64,000 nucleotides of DNA from Varroa destructor (taxonomy: Eukaryota > Arthropoda > Arachnida > Mesostigmata > Varroidae), in contig NW_019211455.1 in NCBI RefSeq assembly GCF_002443255.2, positions 28,284,239 through 28,348,238 on the forward strand, read 5' to 3'. Within the stretch, counting starts at the first letter, position 1; every line of letters starts with the position of its first letter. The notes beneath the pieces are model-generated. The model ran no database searches and was not told the DNA's origin. It was given only the letters and a program-made list of their open reading frames with translations. A program made the position numbers and the translations under genes. Positions 35,319 to 49,307 of the stretch are shown piece by piece.

Positions 35319-38300
35319 GTGTGATACGAAACAAATGTGTTTGTCTGTGTGTCTCGTTTATTCGCGGAAGCCAAGCGTTGGCTACGCGAAAAGCACTAAG
35401 GTGATGATGGCCTCCCAGTATGATGATATGTGTAGAAGCGTTCTCCTAGCTAATGTGAGGGTAATAGGCTTGATCAAAAGGAATCCTTTGAAATATTCCC
35501 AGTTTGAAGATATGTCTATGGGTTTTATCCGTTGCGTCCAATCTAAACACTTGTCGGTTGTGACCAGCACGTTTTGGGTGACTTTGCTTGTAGATCAGCT
35601 TTGTTTGCCGTCTGGCCGGGCCCCGACACATACAGATCGCCGTAGCCATCTAAAGCCGATAAAGTACATTAGATGCATGCAGCTTGCATGATCGAATATT
35701 AGGAGTCAGAAACGTACGCGCATCAAACATGTGAGCAGGATTACCACAGCAGCCGTAATCCGCAGCAGCTGATAGTAACCGGGTCCTTGTAAGCAAACTG
35801 TGAAGCCTCGTTGCTTGCTTGCATAGCCATTACTCAATTGGTGCATGGATCGTCGATGATGAACTTAGCCTTTTGCGTAGCTACGACTGCTGACAATCAT
35901 CGATCGCCGCCGACAAGATTCGACGCTCGTCACACACGAATCGGCTCCAACTCAGAGTAATTTTCTGTTTGCGGAAAGATTGCCCAAATGATCGCTGGCA
36001 CACGGACGTTCGTATGTATCGATGTCTACCTATAGGGAGCGAGCGGCATATGGCCGTCGCGGCGATCTGGAGAAGAGGGGTGACTTGTTGGGTGATAGCC
36101 GGTGAGTAGCAGCATGCACTCCTTTAACACTAACCGTAATAATAATAATACATAGCTGGGTCCCTGCGGATGGTCTTGCTTCTACATAACCCTATCGACG
36201 GCAGTCATATGGGCGATCTAGCACCCATCGCGCGACGGGCGCGAGAGAGAGAGAGAGAGAGAGAGCAACGCCTATAAGCGAAAAAGCTAGAATGGGAACG
36301 GGAGGGGAGTCATGATGAGGTGGGTGGGTGCTTCGCTATTGGCCAGTGCGGGATAGAGCCCGCAGCAGTCGAACCATTGCCGATAGAAGTAGACGTATTT
36401 GTTTCTGGGTCGATCTAGTGGAAGGTGCAGTAGAAGGGTGATCTCGACTAGGGGATGCTTTGCCGCGGTTAACAGTTATAAACCGCACATGATCAATCGT
36501 CTAGGCAATCACAAGGTTAATAGTGGGGGAGGGCGGGGGGTAGTGGTGGTGAAGTTCTTGAATGGGATTCACTCTATCTGGATATTCTATTGAAGACAGT
36601 AATCGATCAGCCGATGACTAAAAATCCACAGATACCACCGTAATAGAGTAGTTGTAAAGCTTCTTATAGAATAATTTCTATATCCGAATTTTCACCTTCG
36701 CTATTGAAGTACGTGGGGATCATAAACGAATGCAACTAGTACGAGGGAACATATATAGCATCGCTCCAATCCAAAGTGATGGAAATCGTATTCCAGCTAA
36801 CTAGTCAGCAATTCGTGTTTAAGAACCGTCAGAATGTTGTAACGGGTTACTATGATAGAGTGGTCAGAAAACCCGTAGAGAAGACTCGTAACCATAATAG
36901 GGGTGATGATGGTGTAAGCAATGGGCAGATCTAGACGACAGCTCGGCCTCCGCAGTCGAACAGCGAAAGGAGTGTTCGCCAATAGCGGCGGCAGCATAGC
37001 GTTGACAACGAAAGACATCACTAGATCGGACATCACAGAGAATTGGCCGCTGCGCTACAAGCACGCGGAAAGAAAAGCCGCACTAACCCAAGCTGCATCG
37101 ATGGGAGAAAGGCCTAAAAAAAAAGAAGAAAAGGAAGAAAAAGAAGAAGAACGAGCAATAATTGCCGTCGTCATCGGCTGTCGATTCGATGCTGCAACGC
37201 AATCAGGAAGCGGAAGTCCAGCGCTTGGACAATGCAGGACCTTGGTGTCCCAGCAGTGAATGGGAATCGAAGAGTTACAGCATGGCACGACGTTGCATAG
37301 CATCCGATTGGTGCCGCCGACGATATATTTCTCATCAATATGCCAGTACGACGAGAAGGGAGGCAGCAAACAAAACCACGACAGCCACCGGATCGAGGAA
37401 TCGGTGATGTATGTGATGTCGAACTATGGCTGATAGGTCATCATCAGGCCTTCGTTTTAACGCAACAACGGAATACATTGCGACTAGCACAAAAAATGGT
37501 ATTGCACGACATTTTTTGCGATCGGTGACCCCTTTGACACTGAATGCCGTCTGTCGAAGTGCGCCGTAGACAGGGGTCGAAGGCGATCCATGTGGATACA
37601 ATATAGAGGAAGGGTTTAGCTAAGAAGCTTGATAGGAGAAAATGAAGAAGAAATCGACGCTGTTCTTGACATCTGTATAAAACAACAGGAGCTGGAATGG
37701 ACGGACAGACCAGTTGATATACGACCCATATTGGATACTGCAAGCAATCTGTATATTCTGCGATGTTGGGCAGTAGATGTCGTGCCGTCAGCAATCTAGA
37801 GAAATGAAATTCACTATTTGTATATGCGCAGATTGTACACAGCCATTGGAAGATTGCACGCGTTGCCAAATGACAGGCGCTGGGGTCGAATATTATATTT
37901 GTTGGACGGGAATTCGCCAGTTATGGCTGCATCGGACCATGACTAGGTTAATGAGTCCAAAGCTAGTCTCTCAGTAAATTAGGTTATTCCTACTAGTAGG
38001 CTCGATCCTAGAACAGTTTACAATGTTCCTTCATTTGCAAGAACAGACCTCCTGAGTCGTATAGCAGAGATTGGATCAGTACTCGACCAAGTGTGTGTCT
38101 TCGTTAAGTCATATCGTCCCTGAACAATTACTATAAGATGAATTCCTTTAATGTAGAACGACGAAGCGCATAACAATAGCAACAAAGCTAAATCTCACGG
38201 TGGTTGGGCTGCAGGTATGACGAATTGGCCTTTCCATATCTCTCTTAAGTTAAATGGCGACTAAACACCTGACCTTTGTCTGCCAGATAGTTACAATCTA

Positions 38301-41300
38301 TTTGACGTAACTTATTCGACAAACAGAGGTAGTAACTTTCTAACTAGCTTTAGCAGACACAACAGCGTCCCTGTGTGTCCGATATGACAACAAATGTGTT
38401 TGCGATATCATATTTGCCTTCACCTATAGCCTAACCCCACAACTCGGAGCCAATGTCTCTGTTCTATTTTGTCTGATAATCGCTTACAGCAAGTACAGCC
38501 TTCCGAAAAACAACAACGCAAAACGTTATAGGTACTATCTTTTATATATAAGTTTCATCAGAAGCGAGAAACTGTGTCGAGATTCCTTGTTTCGAAGTGG
38601 CCCCTTTTTGCCACGGGGCATCTTCTCTCAAAAGCCAAAATCGATTTTTAAGCTAGAAATCATTGTCACTATCCGATGTTTGCTACTTTATCCAGTCAGC
38701 ATCTCGAAATCTGAGCTCAACAAATTCCCGCTCTCTTTCGGAGAGTCCTACAGAGAGAAGCGACTCGACAAACTTGTGAAGTCGAGTCGGCCGAGCTCGC
38801 CTTTTGTGGACTATAGCAAGCTGAATGTCTGTTATTTGTGTCATGGAGCGGTTTCGTGTGTTTGTTTCATACCAGCACGATCGTGCCTGAATCGGTCCGA
38901 GTGCTTTTTTAGATCGCTGCTGCTTTAGTGAATCATCATTTAGGGATTCTTCTCGTCTTTCTTTTTTACTGCCTAAGAGATACTGGAAGGATGCTCCGGA
39001 ATATAACGGGCTCGATATCGAGCGATACGTTGAAAACGTCAACGAACTTATCCGCTGGAGCTATTCTCAGCATGCTCACAAATGGCAGTCTTAGGCTTGA
39101 ATGTTTTCATAGATGGACCAAAGCCGCTTCGGGTGATGATAGTATCGTTGGAAACAGCTCATTTTCTTGAGCTAATTGGGCCGTACGCGACGAACCGTAA
39201 TTTCATAAATCATAAAGACCAAATACCTAGCTCTATTGCTTTTGTTACACATGCAATGATAAGCAATACAGCTTGGATGAAATACACACTTACTTTTCAT
39301 ATGGTCACAAGGCATGATCTGGGATGGTAGGTTTCATCGTCCTCGATGCATGAGACTCAATGATACCTTCACTTTCGCTTGCTTAATTCCTAAGCAGGCA
39401 AAGAAATTCAAATTTTATAATACAAATTATAGCACCTCTTTTTGATTGGTCATTGTGCAGTATTTAGGACAACGAGCCGCTAGTGGCTTCGATAGGTATT
39501 ATACTGTTCATAGCATAGAGATTAGATTTGATCTTACCCAGCGGTATCGTTCCGCACCTAACGTTCACCATGCTCCTACCGCCTATCGATGTGTCGTAGG
39601 GCGAGCACCAATCGAATGAGCACCACTGCACTCAAGATGGGATCATCCTAACCTATCGGGTTATATCATAGTTGATTGATCCTTTAATCCGTTCACTTTT
39701 ATGATTCGTATGAGTAACATGCTTCGTGAAAGGCTCACCATATTACTGGGGTTGCGTAAAGCCTTTCGACATTAGGACGTGAAACGGCGAGGATATTAGC
39801 CATTACTGTTGTGTCTGATACAATTGATCTGACTTGATGGACAACGTAAGCGCATGAAGCTTACGGCCTGAACTGTATACCTAAACTAGCTCTAGCCTCT
39901 GATTAGTTAGTAGTGCCAACGGATCTGGGGGCGTTGTTGTGTCCTTCCTGACAAAGCGTAGGAAATAATAGCATGGAAACGAGCGCAAATGGTCCCCTTG
40001 CAGGAAGCAGTCTGAAAGAGGAACAACTAAGGCTTTACGATGCGGTCAAGCGATCGGGAACACTAGTATTCTGTGGTATTGTCACATCAGCTTTCATTTA
40101 TATGGAAAGAGGACATTGATGACAGGGTACTGACAACTTACGAAAATGTGCTGTCAGGATAAATACACGTGAGAGATATATTGTCGGAAAACTTGTATAT
40201 ATAATATATTGTTTATTGTATATAATATAATGTGTGTATGTTATATACTAAGAGTGCCTTTTATAGCAACTAAGTACCCCTTAAATGTATTATGTAGTGG
40301 CTCCACGTATTCTATGTAACGCGTATATTCGACGAGCGTTATATCTCGTTTGAACGTTGATTACGAGCTAATCTGGATTTACTGAAGTTAAATACTGAAA
40401 TCTGCTAGCGTTGGCTATTTGATGAAGTTTATCGACGACTTCGATGAGTCAGATAACGTCGACATTTCGCCAGGAGGGTACCGTCCCGTGAGGGTGATAC
40501 GCGCAATGAGTTTAGTGAAGGAACTGCTTAACTCCTGAACGACTCACCGTTCGTATCAGTCGGATTTGTGATGACTATTTGACAGGCGTGGAAGGCCCTT
40601 CGTTATCGGTCTTACTAGCAGTCCACCTTCCAGCTTGAACGGATACTCAGCTACATCCATTGGACCGATGTTATGTCACCAAAATAATCTGTACTCTCTG
40701 TGCCTATTTCTACCTACATGAACTGCAATGCGAGTGCCTTCCATGCTAATTATCAGCATAACTATGATTGCTGGTTGTCCAGCCGTGCATGAACCACTGA
40801 GCGTGGACATGCTGTAGACAGGCGTGTGTACCTAGTAGGCCAGACGTAGCTGAGCCCTGGGCTAGAATAGTGTACCTGCTAGTTATACATTATGGAAGAA
40901 GAAATATGATTTAATAGTTGAAAATACACCCTTGTATAGAAGCTGTGTTACAAAAACATCTTTGCGCTTCAATTGGCTTATATATATATAGGTGATTACA
41001 TTTTATGAAAAAAATCTAGATATTAAAAACGCTAATTGAAATGTACTCGTTATTTCGGTAGCTTCGGTAAAACGGGCCGACGACCATACTCCACTTAGCG
41101 TTATCATCCACCTGCGAAACTAGACACACAACGCGAATCAGCCTCAAGCAGAGGCTAAACAAGGGATATGGGGTTGACATTAGTATATGAGGAAGTTTTT
41201 ATGTTCCGGAAACGAGAAGTATGTGCCGGTAGCGGAGACATCACCTTTAATGGAGGCACCAGTTGTCGGCGGCCGAACGAGTAGCACAAAGTATCGTTAG

Positions 41301-41489
41301 GAGGAAGGAAGCTGGAAAAGCGCGGGTATTCTCTGCGAAACCGTGCACCGCTGGCTTTGACTAGAAGGAACACGCTAGAGTCAGAATCGGCTGTGAAATG
41401 ATGGTTACTGAAACTCGCAGAAAAAGAAAAGTTCTTATATAGTCTTCGCGCCCACTCCCTTAGCGTATCCCAACACGGTTTACTATTGG

Positions 41490-41490
<1 letters not shown>
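35319..41490. other. Stretch with no recognised gene, downstream of mariner A
   Basis: Contains a GA run at 36243-36265 and short TAA runs near 36137-36150. A Lys/Glu-rich frame at 36921-37259 translates a GAA-rich purine stretch near 37120-37150. Other frames (35335-35691 +, 37444-37869 -, 38683-39042 -, 39082-39330 +) are unrecognised. 39.4-41.4 kb is AT-rich and almost without long frames. Confidence 0.5.
36243..36265 (+). repeat. (GA)11 microsatellite
   Basis: Uninterrupted GA dinucleotides. Confidence 0.96.

Positions 41491-41492
<2 letters not shown>

Positions 41493-41534
<42 letters not shown>
41493..41534. repeat. (TA)21 microsatellite
   Basis: Forty-two bases of uninterrupted TA. 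Confidence 0.98.
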
Positions 41535-41536
<2 letters not shown>

Positions 41537-42662
41537 AACTACCTAATAGCTAACCTAGAAAGGGGAGCTTAAACGTTAATTGACACTGGTTAGGTACAAA
41601 GCGGAAGATCTCGTGGAGGTCAAAAGGTTGAGATGCAACATGTCTGGAGTTACTTTTAGCTGAAATAATTACAATAGCTTGAACGAGCGAACTTCTAGAC
41701 CAACATTGTCCGCTCTTCCATCTCTTCGTAGGTGTTGATATTTGCCGTTGTACACAATATTTACTCAGAGTACCTCTGCGGATAGAAAGAATACCAGCTA
41801 ATTGACAAGAATGAATGGTTCTTGTAAAATATTTAGGTTGTATTAGGATGTATAAAGTATAGGTTGTATTGTAGGGAACCGACAAAGTCTTAATCTTATT
41901 TCGTTTAGATCTATACAAAATCTATTGGTATAAAAATCGAATCAGACTGGATAAAAGGATTTTCAGCCTTGGACTGATATCTCACATAACATCGCAAGGT
42001 TTTCCGCTAAAGATACGTTCATCTATTCACGCAATTGACACCTAATTGACGCGTCTTAATACAAGCTGTCAAATCTGATTTCATAGAGGAATTTCTGTGG
42101 CTTATTGCCGAGAAACGGTCGAGACAGGTAGGCAAACAATGACCCCTCACAGCAAAAGACACCTAGTAGCCTTAAGTAACTAGTGACAGCAACGCCACTA
42201 ACAATAATCTTCATACGTCGAACAGCTTCGACAAAGGGCACGATGCGTCGGGCGACCACCAGGCAAAGTCAGACGACAACGAGCGAAAGCTGCTGGCTAG
42301 CAGTACTACCCGTTTAACGTCTTCGTGTTCTTCTGACGCCCTACAGCGTTCATAGCGATGATTACAGACAAACTAAGGTTTTTTTTTCCGTTGTCTTTTT
42401 GCGATCCTCTTCGAAAACAAGTGGCTGCGTCGAATCGGTGGCCTTAACTATCATGTCAACAGCGAACCAGTGGCCAGTTTCGGTTGGAACGTGTTCGGAC
42501 CTTGGCGCGAACCTCTTGAGTTACAAAGAGTTTTCACGGCTATTCTTTGTAAAGCCTTAAAAAGAGGCGCCCCTCCGGAGACGAAAGCAGCTAGGACATA
42601 CATACGTCATACATCTAGCATACAGATCTGTATACACTGAACGCAGAGAGAATGGCATGCTG
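41535..42662. other. Gene-poor stretch
   Basis: Two - strand frames (41550-41918 and 42056-42259) are unrecognised. A perfect 14-base palindrome ATACAGATCTGTAT lies at about 42621-42634, a length expected by chance a few times in a window this size. Confidence 0.5.
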
Positions 42663-42704
42663 CTTCTTCTTCTTCTTCTTCTTCTTCTTCTTCTTCTTCT
42701 TCTT
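42663..42704 (+). repeat. (CTT)14 / (GAA)14 trinucleotide tract
   Basis: Forty-two bases of uninterrupted CTT, a pure pyrimidine strand opposite a pure purine strand. On the - strand it reads as GAA or AAG. Confidence 0.98.
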
Positions 42705-45700
42705 GTTTGCCCACTCGTCGTGCTCGCATGTTTCTCTAGGTCCAGTTTTTTTTCTGTTCTCTACGGTTCTATGGCTTCTGCAAAAGTCTCCGCGGTAGTC
42801 CCCGTGCAGCGGCATCAACGGCGGAAGCAGTAGAAAAAAAGCAAAAAGTTAGATGAACTTGGTTGAACCTGCAAAGGATTTGTGCATAGGAACGAAAGAT
42901 TTCCAGGCTTTGGGACCCGAACCGGTAACTGCTTTTGGTAATCCTGTCTTTTACCACAGACTAAACAAAATCGATTCGTCGTTACTAACAGCTTGGCTAG
43001 CGCCGAAAAAAAAGTTATACGTTTACCCCCATCATTCATTGCTTTATGTCTGTACGTTTGTATTAACATCTCTGCAGCAGGCCATGTTCACCACTAGTCA
43101 ATCGACCGTTGTGGAAAGCAGGGCGCGTTCTATGAAAGTGTTTACATTCGAATGGCACCGTCGTCGCCGACATAACCAAACTGTCGTAGCCAAAGCGGGA
43201 CAATATTTTTCTAGCTTTCTTTTGTTGTTGATGTTGACGAAAAGATTCGGTGAAACAGTCAAATGAATAGTACACGGATTTGCTTAGACCTGATCAGTTG
43301 TTTGAGCACCGTTTAACTGACAGTTGTTCTTGTTTAAGAGTTTATGGCTTTCGAGAAGTACGGGTTTGAAGAGCTTGGGGCAGGTACGAAACGGAGCGAA
43401 AAGGCTTGATGACGAGGGAATCGCGCACACGCGAGTTGCCAGTAGCGAACCGTGCAGACCTTTGCCAGACAGAAACAAAACGACGTTATACAACACAATT
43501 GAATATGCAGATAGGTACACACATGCGTTGGGTTAGTATCTATGGGTTAGTGGGCTGGCAGGTTTTGATTGGAATCAATGTTGCTTGGTTTATTTGCTTA
43601 GGCGCCTCATAGTAATTGTCGCACCCCCGCCCCCCTCCGGCGGTGTTGGGCAGTGGTCGCCAGCCCAGGGACGTGAGCCAAAGCCGTGCTGGCCTGCCCA
43701 GTCAGTCAATCGTATCAGAAGAAAAAAACATTCATAAGCAAGTTCAAAAGCAGATAGAGGAGATTCGCCAAAGAGGAACGTAAACGATTCATACCGCGGC
43801 GTCTGTCGCATCGTACTGGACAAGCCGATGAAGAGAGCCGCTGGCAGTCACACTAAGTCGTGTACTATTTGCCCAAACACGTAGCCGTCTAGCAGTCAAA
43901 ATAACTTCGACAATTTTGTTCCCGTCGAAAGGCGTAAAGAACTTCGCACATTATGATGCCAATAAAAAAAACGTATTTGCGGTAAAACGAAGGCGGAGCT
44001 GCTTCGCCGTCAAATATGCACGCACAGCTAAATTTTCCAAACGAATTAGTCTTCAACATTACCTCATAGGTAATACTAAAAAATTGTAAACAGTTCAGCA
44101 GATTACATCTTGTAAGTTCAAGTTTTTCAAAATATAAGGCCTAAATAAGCAACAACTGGCAACCAATAATGTGCCGTTATTTTATGAAGAACTTATTGCT
44201 AAGATCTATTATAGACATATACGAATATGGCTGGTGCAGATCCTAACCACTCGACTGATTCGTAGGGTCACGCTAATAAATCTCAATAGTCGAGTGAACT
44301 TCAATAAAAGCACACTATGGTCAGCATGCCATACGGATGAACGCTTACGTTTTTTTCCTTACGCGACGCATAGATGGATACAAATATGACATTAAAGCAC
44401 GTACATGCATAGGGCGTTCACGCAACACTTATGTATCCCGTTGTATTGTTACTAAGTATCCTTTCTGCCGGGTAGATTTTAATAGACATATCTACGTTTG
44501 AAGTTCTGAAACGAAAAAAATAGCTAGTTAATCAAGGTCATATTTAATTTTTTAAGTTATATAGCATACGTATCACAGGCAATAAGCTAGGTAGCAATAA
44601 AAAGGAGAATTTATTCCCGATTCATCAAAGTGTTTACCTCAATCGTAAACAGTCACATTGTCTCAATAGTTTAAATTATTCAAAAAAAACCTGGGAAAAG
44701 TACGAGAATTACATAGAACGATACTTTTAATAACATAGTATCTGTGTGTTCAAATACAAAATCTATAATCAAACCATATCTAATGCCCAAACGATATTCT
44801 GCATATTTTACAAATAAGGATGACATCTTTTGCAAGTTTAATCGGAAGGAGTAAAGACCACAAAGCATGTTTATATATGTTGCGCCGGACATTTTACTTC
44901 TTCTCAGATTCTAAGATTAATTTTCCCAGATACTTCTAGAAGAAAAAAAAAACCCAGTTTCAGAGAAAATTCAACCACCGTATTTTCGCCACTGGTGATA
45001 TTATAAGCTCATTTCCTACGTGCACTATACCAACATCAAATATCATAAAATTGTGACCACTTAATACTTTTTTCATGTTGAGGGGTTCGTAACAGACTGT
45101 AGGTGCTTGATAGCCAGTTATAGGAATGTATTTTATTGTATTTTTTACCTTTGTGTTATTAGAATCTTTCGAGCAAGCGCGTCACGGGCGACGCCAAGAC
45201 GCTCATGTGACATAAGGCGTTGCTAACTCCTTTTCGAAAACGCCACCTGACCTTCGAGCTACTAGAGGGTGTAGACAATCCGAAATCCATAAATTTTCTT
45301 TCCCTTCGAAAGGATTGTTATCAACACAATTTTGCTTTTTTCGTTTAGCTTCCCTTTCGATTTCACACCTTCCGACTCCATTAGAGACATACCGCTAGAC
45401 CACAATGCGACTGGTCTCCCATTTAGCTGTTCGTAGATCAACGTGACCCTCGGCTTCTCCAAACATCTCACGACGCCTTCCGGTCAATGTTCCCACGAGG
45501 CGAAAACGATACCTGCGCCTCGCCTCAGCGACGTGACACCCATGTTTCCGAAAGAGTCGCTGATCTGACGCAGTAAATCACCAATCCTTTCATCGTTCAG
45601 CGTCTTGCCGCCGTCATTCCGTCGATGACCATCCTCTCTCTGTGAACTCTACGAGGAGTGGAGCCAGTGGCAGAACAGACAGTTATTCTAAGACCATCTC

Positions 45701-48700
45701 GCTTTCCAATTTAACCTCGGACCAGTCTGACAGGTTTCTGATCGAGTTCTGTGTGGAAACGTTAAGTGCGTCACGCTTTAAGTGGACCACAAGTGCTGAA
45801 CTAACATCGATCAATACCGTTGGATTTCATGGTACAGGAGCATGGGTTGCAGCTGCGAAAGTTTGCCTATATTTCAAGGGATTCTTTCCTTCCGAGAATG
45901 GTAAAGATCTATAAGTAACAAAGTCCCAACTAGCAAACATTAATCGGCCAGCAAAAAGTCATCGGTGCACTATAACGACGCTCTGGCGCACCGAGCTAGC
46001 TGATCTCTGGCCATGGATGTTTCGCTTAAAGATGGCGTTAGTTCGGCAGAGCGATGTTAGGGGAGGACATGTTGTTTCAATTTCTCGGTTGCTTTTTCCA
46101 ATCGATTTGCCGAATCGGAGCTGAGGTGTTGACAGCTCGTCCTGTTTTGCCGCCTTGCTGGTCAGGATGTTTGCTTCACCTTGACCAGACGATCTCCCGT
46201 TTATGCCGCGCTCTAACCCGGAGCCGTGTTGCGTTCGCTCCATCAGCATCAATGCTGTGACCATGTGCCTACATAGTTGTTTACTGATACGCTGCGAACC
46301 AATTCGAACACGCCAGCTTAAACCGTTCATTGTCACCTCCGCCAACATAATCAACTTCTGATCGAAGTTTCTTTTTTTTACTTAAGGATAACCTTTTCAG
46401 TCTGCTTTGTTTTTGCAGCATGCTGCCTGTATCGGCGCATATGCGGCGTTCTACTTCACAGCTACACGAATTGTTTCCGGCGTAAACATTAGGCTCAACA
46501 TATCGCCTACAAGAAGACACATTCTCTTAAAGTTGACTCCAATCTGGTTCGTGGTAACAAAATGAACAGGTCATGGAAATATAACCATCTCGTTGGCAAC
46601 TTGTCGTATGTCTGTGTGATATATGTAGATCCTTACCTGGAACACTTTTACAGGAGAGCAAGTTGAAAGCATTTATTATAAAATGACGTCGTCCTTATGA
46701 GAAAGTAGTTCACTTATATAGCTGTTTCGATAAGCCGCAAGGTAAACGGACATATATCGCAGGTAAATGGGCGCAGCGCTTGAATGCCTTGCGCGTCTTG
46801 AAACGTTACGCCTTTGAGAATATGATTCGAGGCCTAATCGCATACGTGATAAAAGTTATGCCTAGAAAAAATGTAGGCCTATTCTCAAATGTTCGGTATT
46901 TTTCTATTTCAACATAATCTTCTTAATGTGCAGTAGATCGGACATTGGAGGCACTCAAGATAATTCACGTCCTTGTATCCGAAAAGATAATGACCTTTCC
47001 ATTATAACAGTACCCAGATCACGAAACAGCATTCTAAGAAGCTATCCTTAGCTTGCTCCCAGGACGCTCGGCTCGCAGGATTGGTAAACCTGTGTTGAAA
47101 AAACTAAAGATTGCTTTAGTGGCCAGTGAATCCATAGCACGGGTGTTCGGGTTTTCGATCAGAGAAGATTGGCTTGCTGGTCGGAGAGCTGCTCAGCCTG
47201 AGGGTGCTTAGAAACGAGCGAATAGGCCCTGCAGGTGAAGTCGCCTTAAGATTACTTCAATCGATTCACCTCATGCGGCAGACAGGACAGCTTTACTGTC
47301 AAGGGCAATTGCTGCTGCTCATAGTGGCTCAACGAGTGGGCAAACCAACAGGCCTGGATGACTGCCTTTTAGCCTTAGCTTGAATATTGAGACTCGACTT
47401 TGTTAGTGCCGAGATATCATGAATGGTGCTAGGAATACCAACCTACGTCCTGATAGTAACACTAACCTTCTAATTAAAAAGAAACGTGCGGGAAGATTGT
47501 ACTGAACTAAAAAGCTATGTGATCTTTTGTGTCCTTTATACTAGTGTTATATGGTAAAATATAAATAAGCAAAAGTAAAAGCAAATTCTTCGGAGGAATT
47601 ATGTAATTGTTGATTGTACAGTTACTTTCAATTGTTTTTGTTTTCTTTGTTAAAACGACAATTACCAACTGGATATTTGATAATATCGTACGAAAAAATT
47701 CAGGATAAACATGAAGCAAGAGAAACACGAAGTATTTCTTTTTTGCGAAGTGTAACTTAACGCGATTAAGTTACTAAGGGCAACATACGTCAAACAGAAG
47801 CAGCAAATCATCTGACAAATGCGTAATGAATTCTAATAAACCCAAATTGATCCATTGCAGCTTTCACTAATCCTGCTGGTTAAGTAGTAAGTAGGTTAAA
47901 TTAAAAGACAATTAAATATCTCGTTAGTCACGTATCGTTAAACTCGGAAAGGTCTCTAACTGAAAAAATTAATTACCTGATGTCATCTTGCTCTCAAACC
48001 GGATAACCTATCCAATCGTTGAACGAATCAAGACTTATTCTCTTATATTGTCCTGAGCGTCCGATCTTCTCAGATACTATTCACCTCTGGTGTTACCCCC
48101 ATCTGCCGATGCTATTTCCTGCCGATACTATTTTCAGCAGGCGCCACTTTACTCTAGTTCAGATCCCGGTTCAGTCTACAGTTACTATATTACAGCGGTT
48201 TCTGGTTCATAGATTGGCGCGCGATTCTGAAAAGATCAAGAAGCTGCCACATAATTCCACCTATTAGCCAGCACCAGCACGACCATCATGATTAACAGCG
48301 GCAGCAGCAGCAGCATATCCTATACTGTCACTCACCTTCTTGAATGGAAGATGGCTGCTTTCTTTTCATTGTTCTTTTGTTTCTATTGACTCAATTTGAC
48401 TATTGAAACTGCATTGTGGCAAGACAACAGCTATCTCTACAGTTACGAGAACAGCGGCCTCAGCAGGACAGCAGAAACGGCCGAGGCGTCCGAACCTGCC
48501 GCCGCAGTCTCATTCATCTCCAATAAGCTGTAGCCAACAACCAGCGGGCCAGTCAGCAGCAATGAAGCAGCGAACGAACCTTGAGACTTTTACAAGTCAT
48601 TCGTTCTTACTTACGTCACTTGAAGAGCTCTTGCTTGCTTTCCTTTCTAGTGGAGAACTCTTGGAGCACTTACTTGCGCACTTCCTTCTCCGCGTTCCTT

Positions 48701-49289
48701 TTCCCTCCGGGATTTTCCTGTCCCACAGCCCTTGACCCATGTGGGCGATAGCGGCAGTAGCAGCGAAGGCCGGGATTGCCTCTCACCCCCTTCCTATAAC
48801 GGTCGGCCACCGGTCCAGCCGCCGCATTGGTGGCTGGCCTGCGGCGAACGGTTTAGCTGCTCGTCGTTGTCGTCGATGCCGCAACCGCGAGCACCACAGC
48901 CATCAATTTCGTTGCTGTATGTCGCACGTTGGCGGAACACACAGGTCCCATACGCTTTTACATGTAAGCCAATACAGTATAGCGGCACCACTGTCCATGA
49001 TGTCGTCATATAGTTCCGCCTTTTTTGAGCATAACTCCTAATGATGACGACCTTTAGCGGGAAAATAGAGAAACTGAAGAAAGTGGATTCTGAGACCATG
49101 GCATTATTATTATATAACATGGCGACGAATGAAGGCTCCAGGATCATCCGAATTCGCACGTTTGGTCGGATGGAAAGCTAAAGAACCTAGGTAAAAATCG
49201 AACCGGAAACAACATCGGCAACAGGGTACAACAGGATGCAGTCCGTCTGTTTCGGGCGTGCTGGAATGGTAGTAAATAGGGATCGACGA
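42705..49289. other. Stretch with no recognised gene
   Basis: Frames at 42853-43266 (+), 45642-45914 (+), 45959-46354 (-) and 47174-47383 (+) are unrecognised. 44.0-45.2 and 47.4-48.0 kb are strongly AT-rich. 48.3-49.0 kb is GC- and triplet-rich, with a short GCA run near 48297-48314 and overlapping frames in all phases. Confidence 0.5.
45262..45648 (-). other. Extended reading frame with a single stop; identity unknown
   Basis: Read on the - strand from about 45648 down to 45262, one phase stays open for about 128 codons with a single in-frame TGA, just after FASWEH (about 45488). The peptide is protein-like: LNDERIGDLLRQISDSFGNM, then PEGVVRCLEKPRVTLIYEQL, and a Lys-rich end. It could be an eroded transposable-element or pseudogene fragment, an exon pair, or chance. 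No family is recognised. Confidence 0.22.
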
Positions 49290-49307
49290 CCCCCCCCCCC
49301 CCCCCCC
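49290..49307 (+). repeat. C18 homopolymer
   Basis: Eighteen consecutive C; the - strand G-run could form a quadruplex. The frames crossing it read as Pro or Gly runs. Confidence 0.97.
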
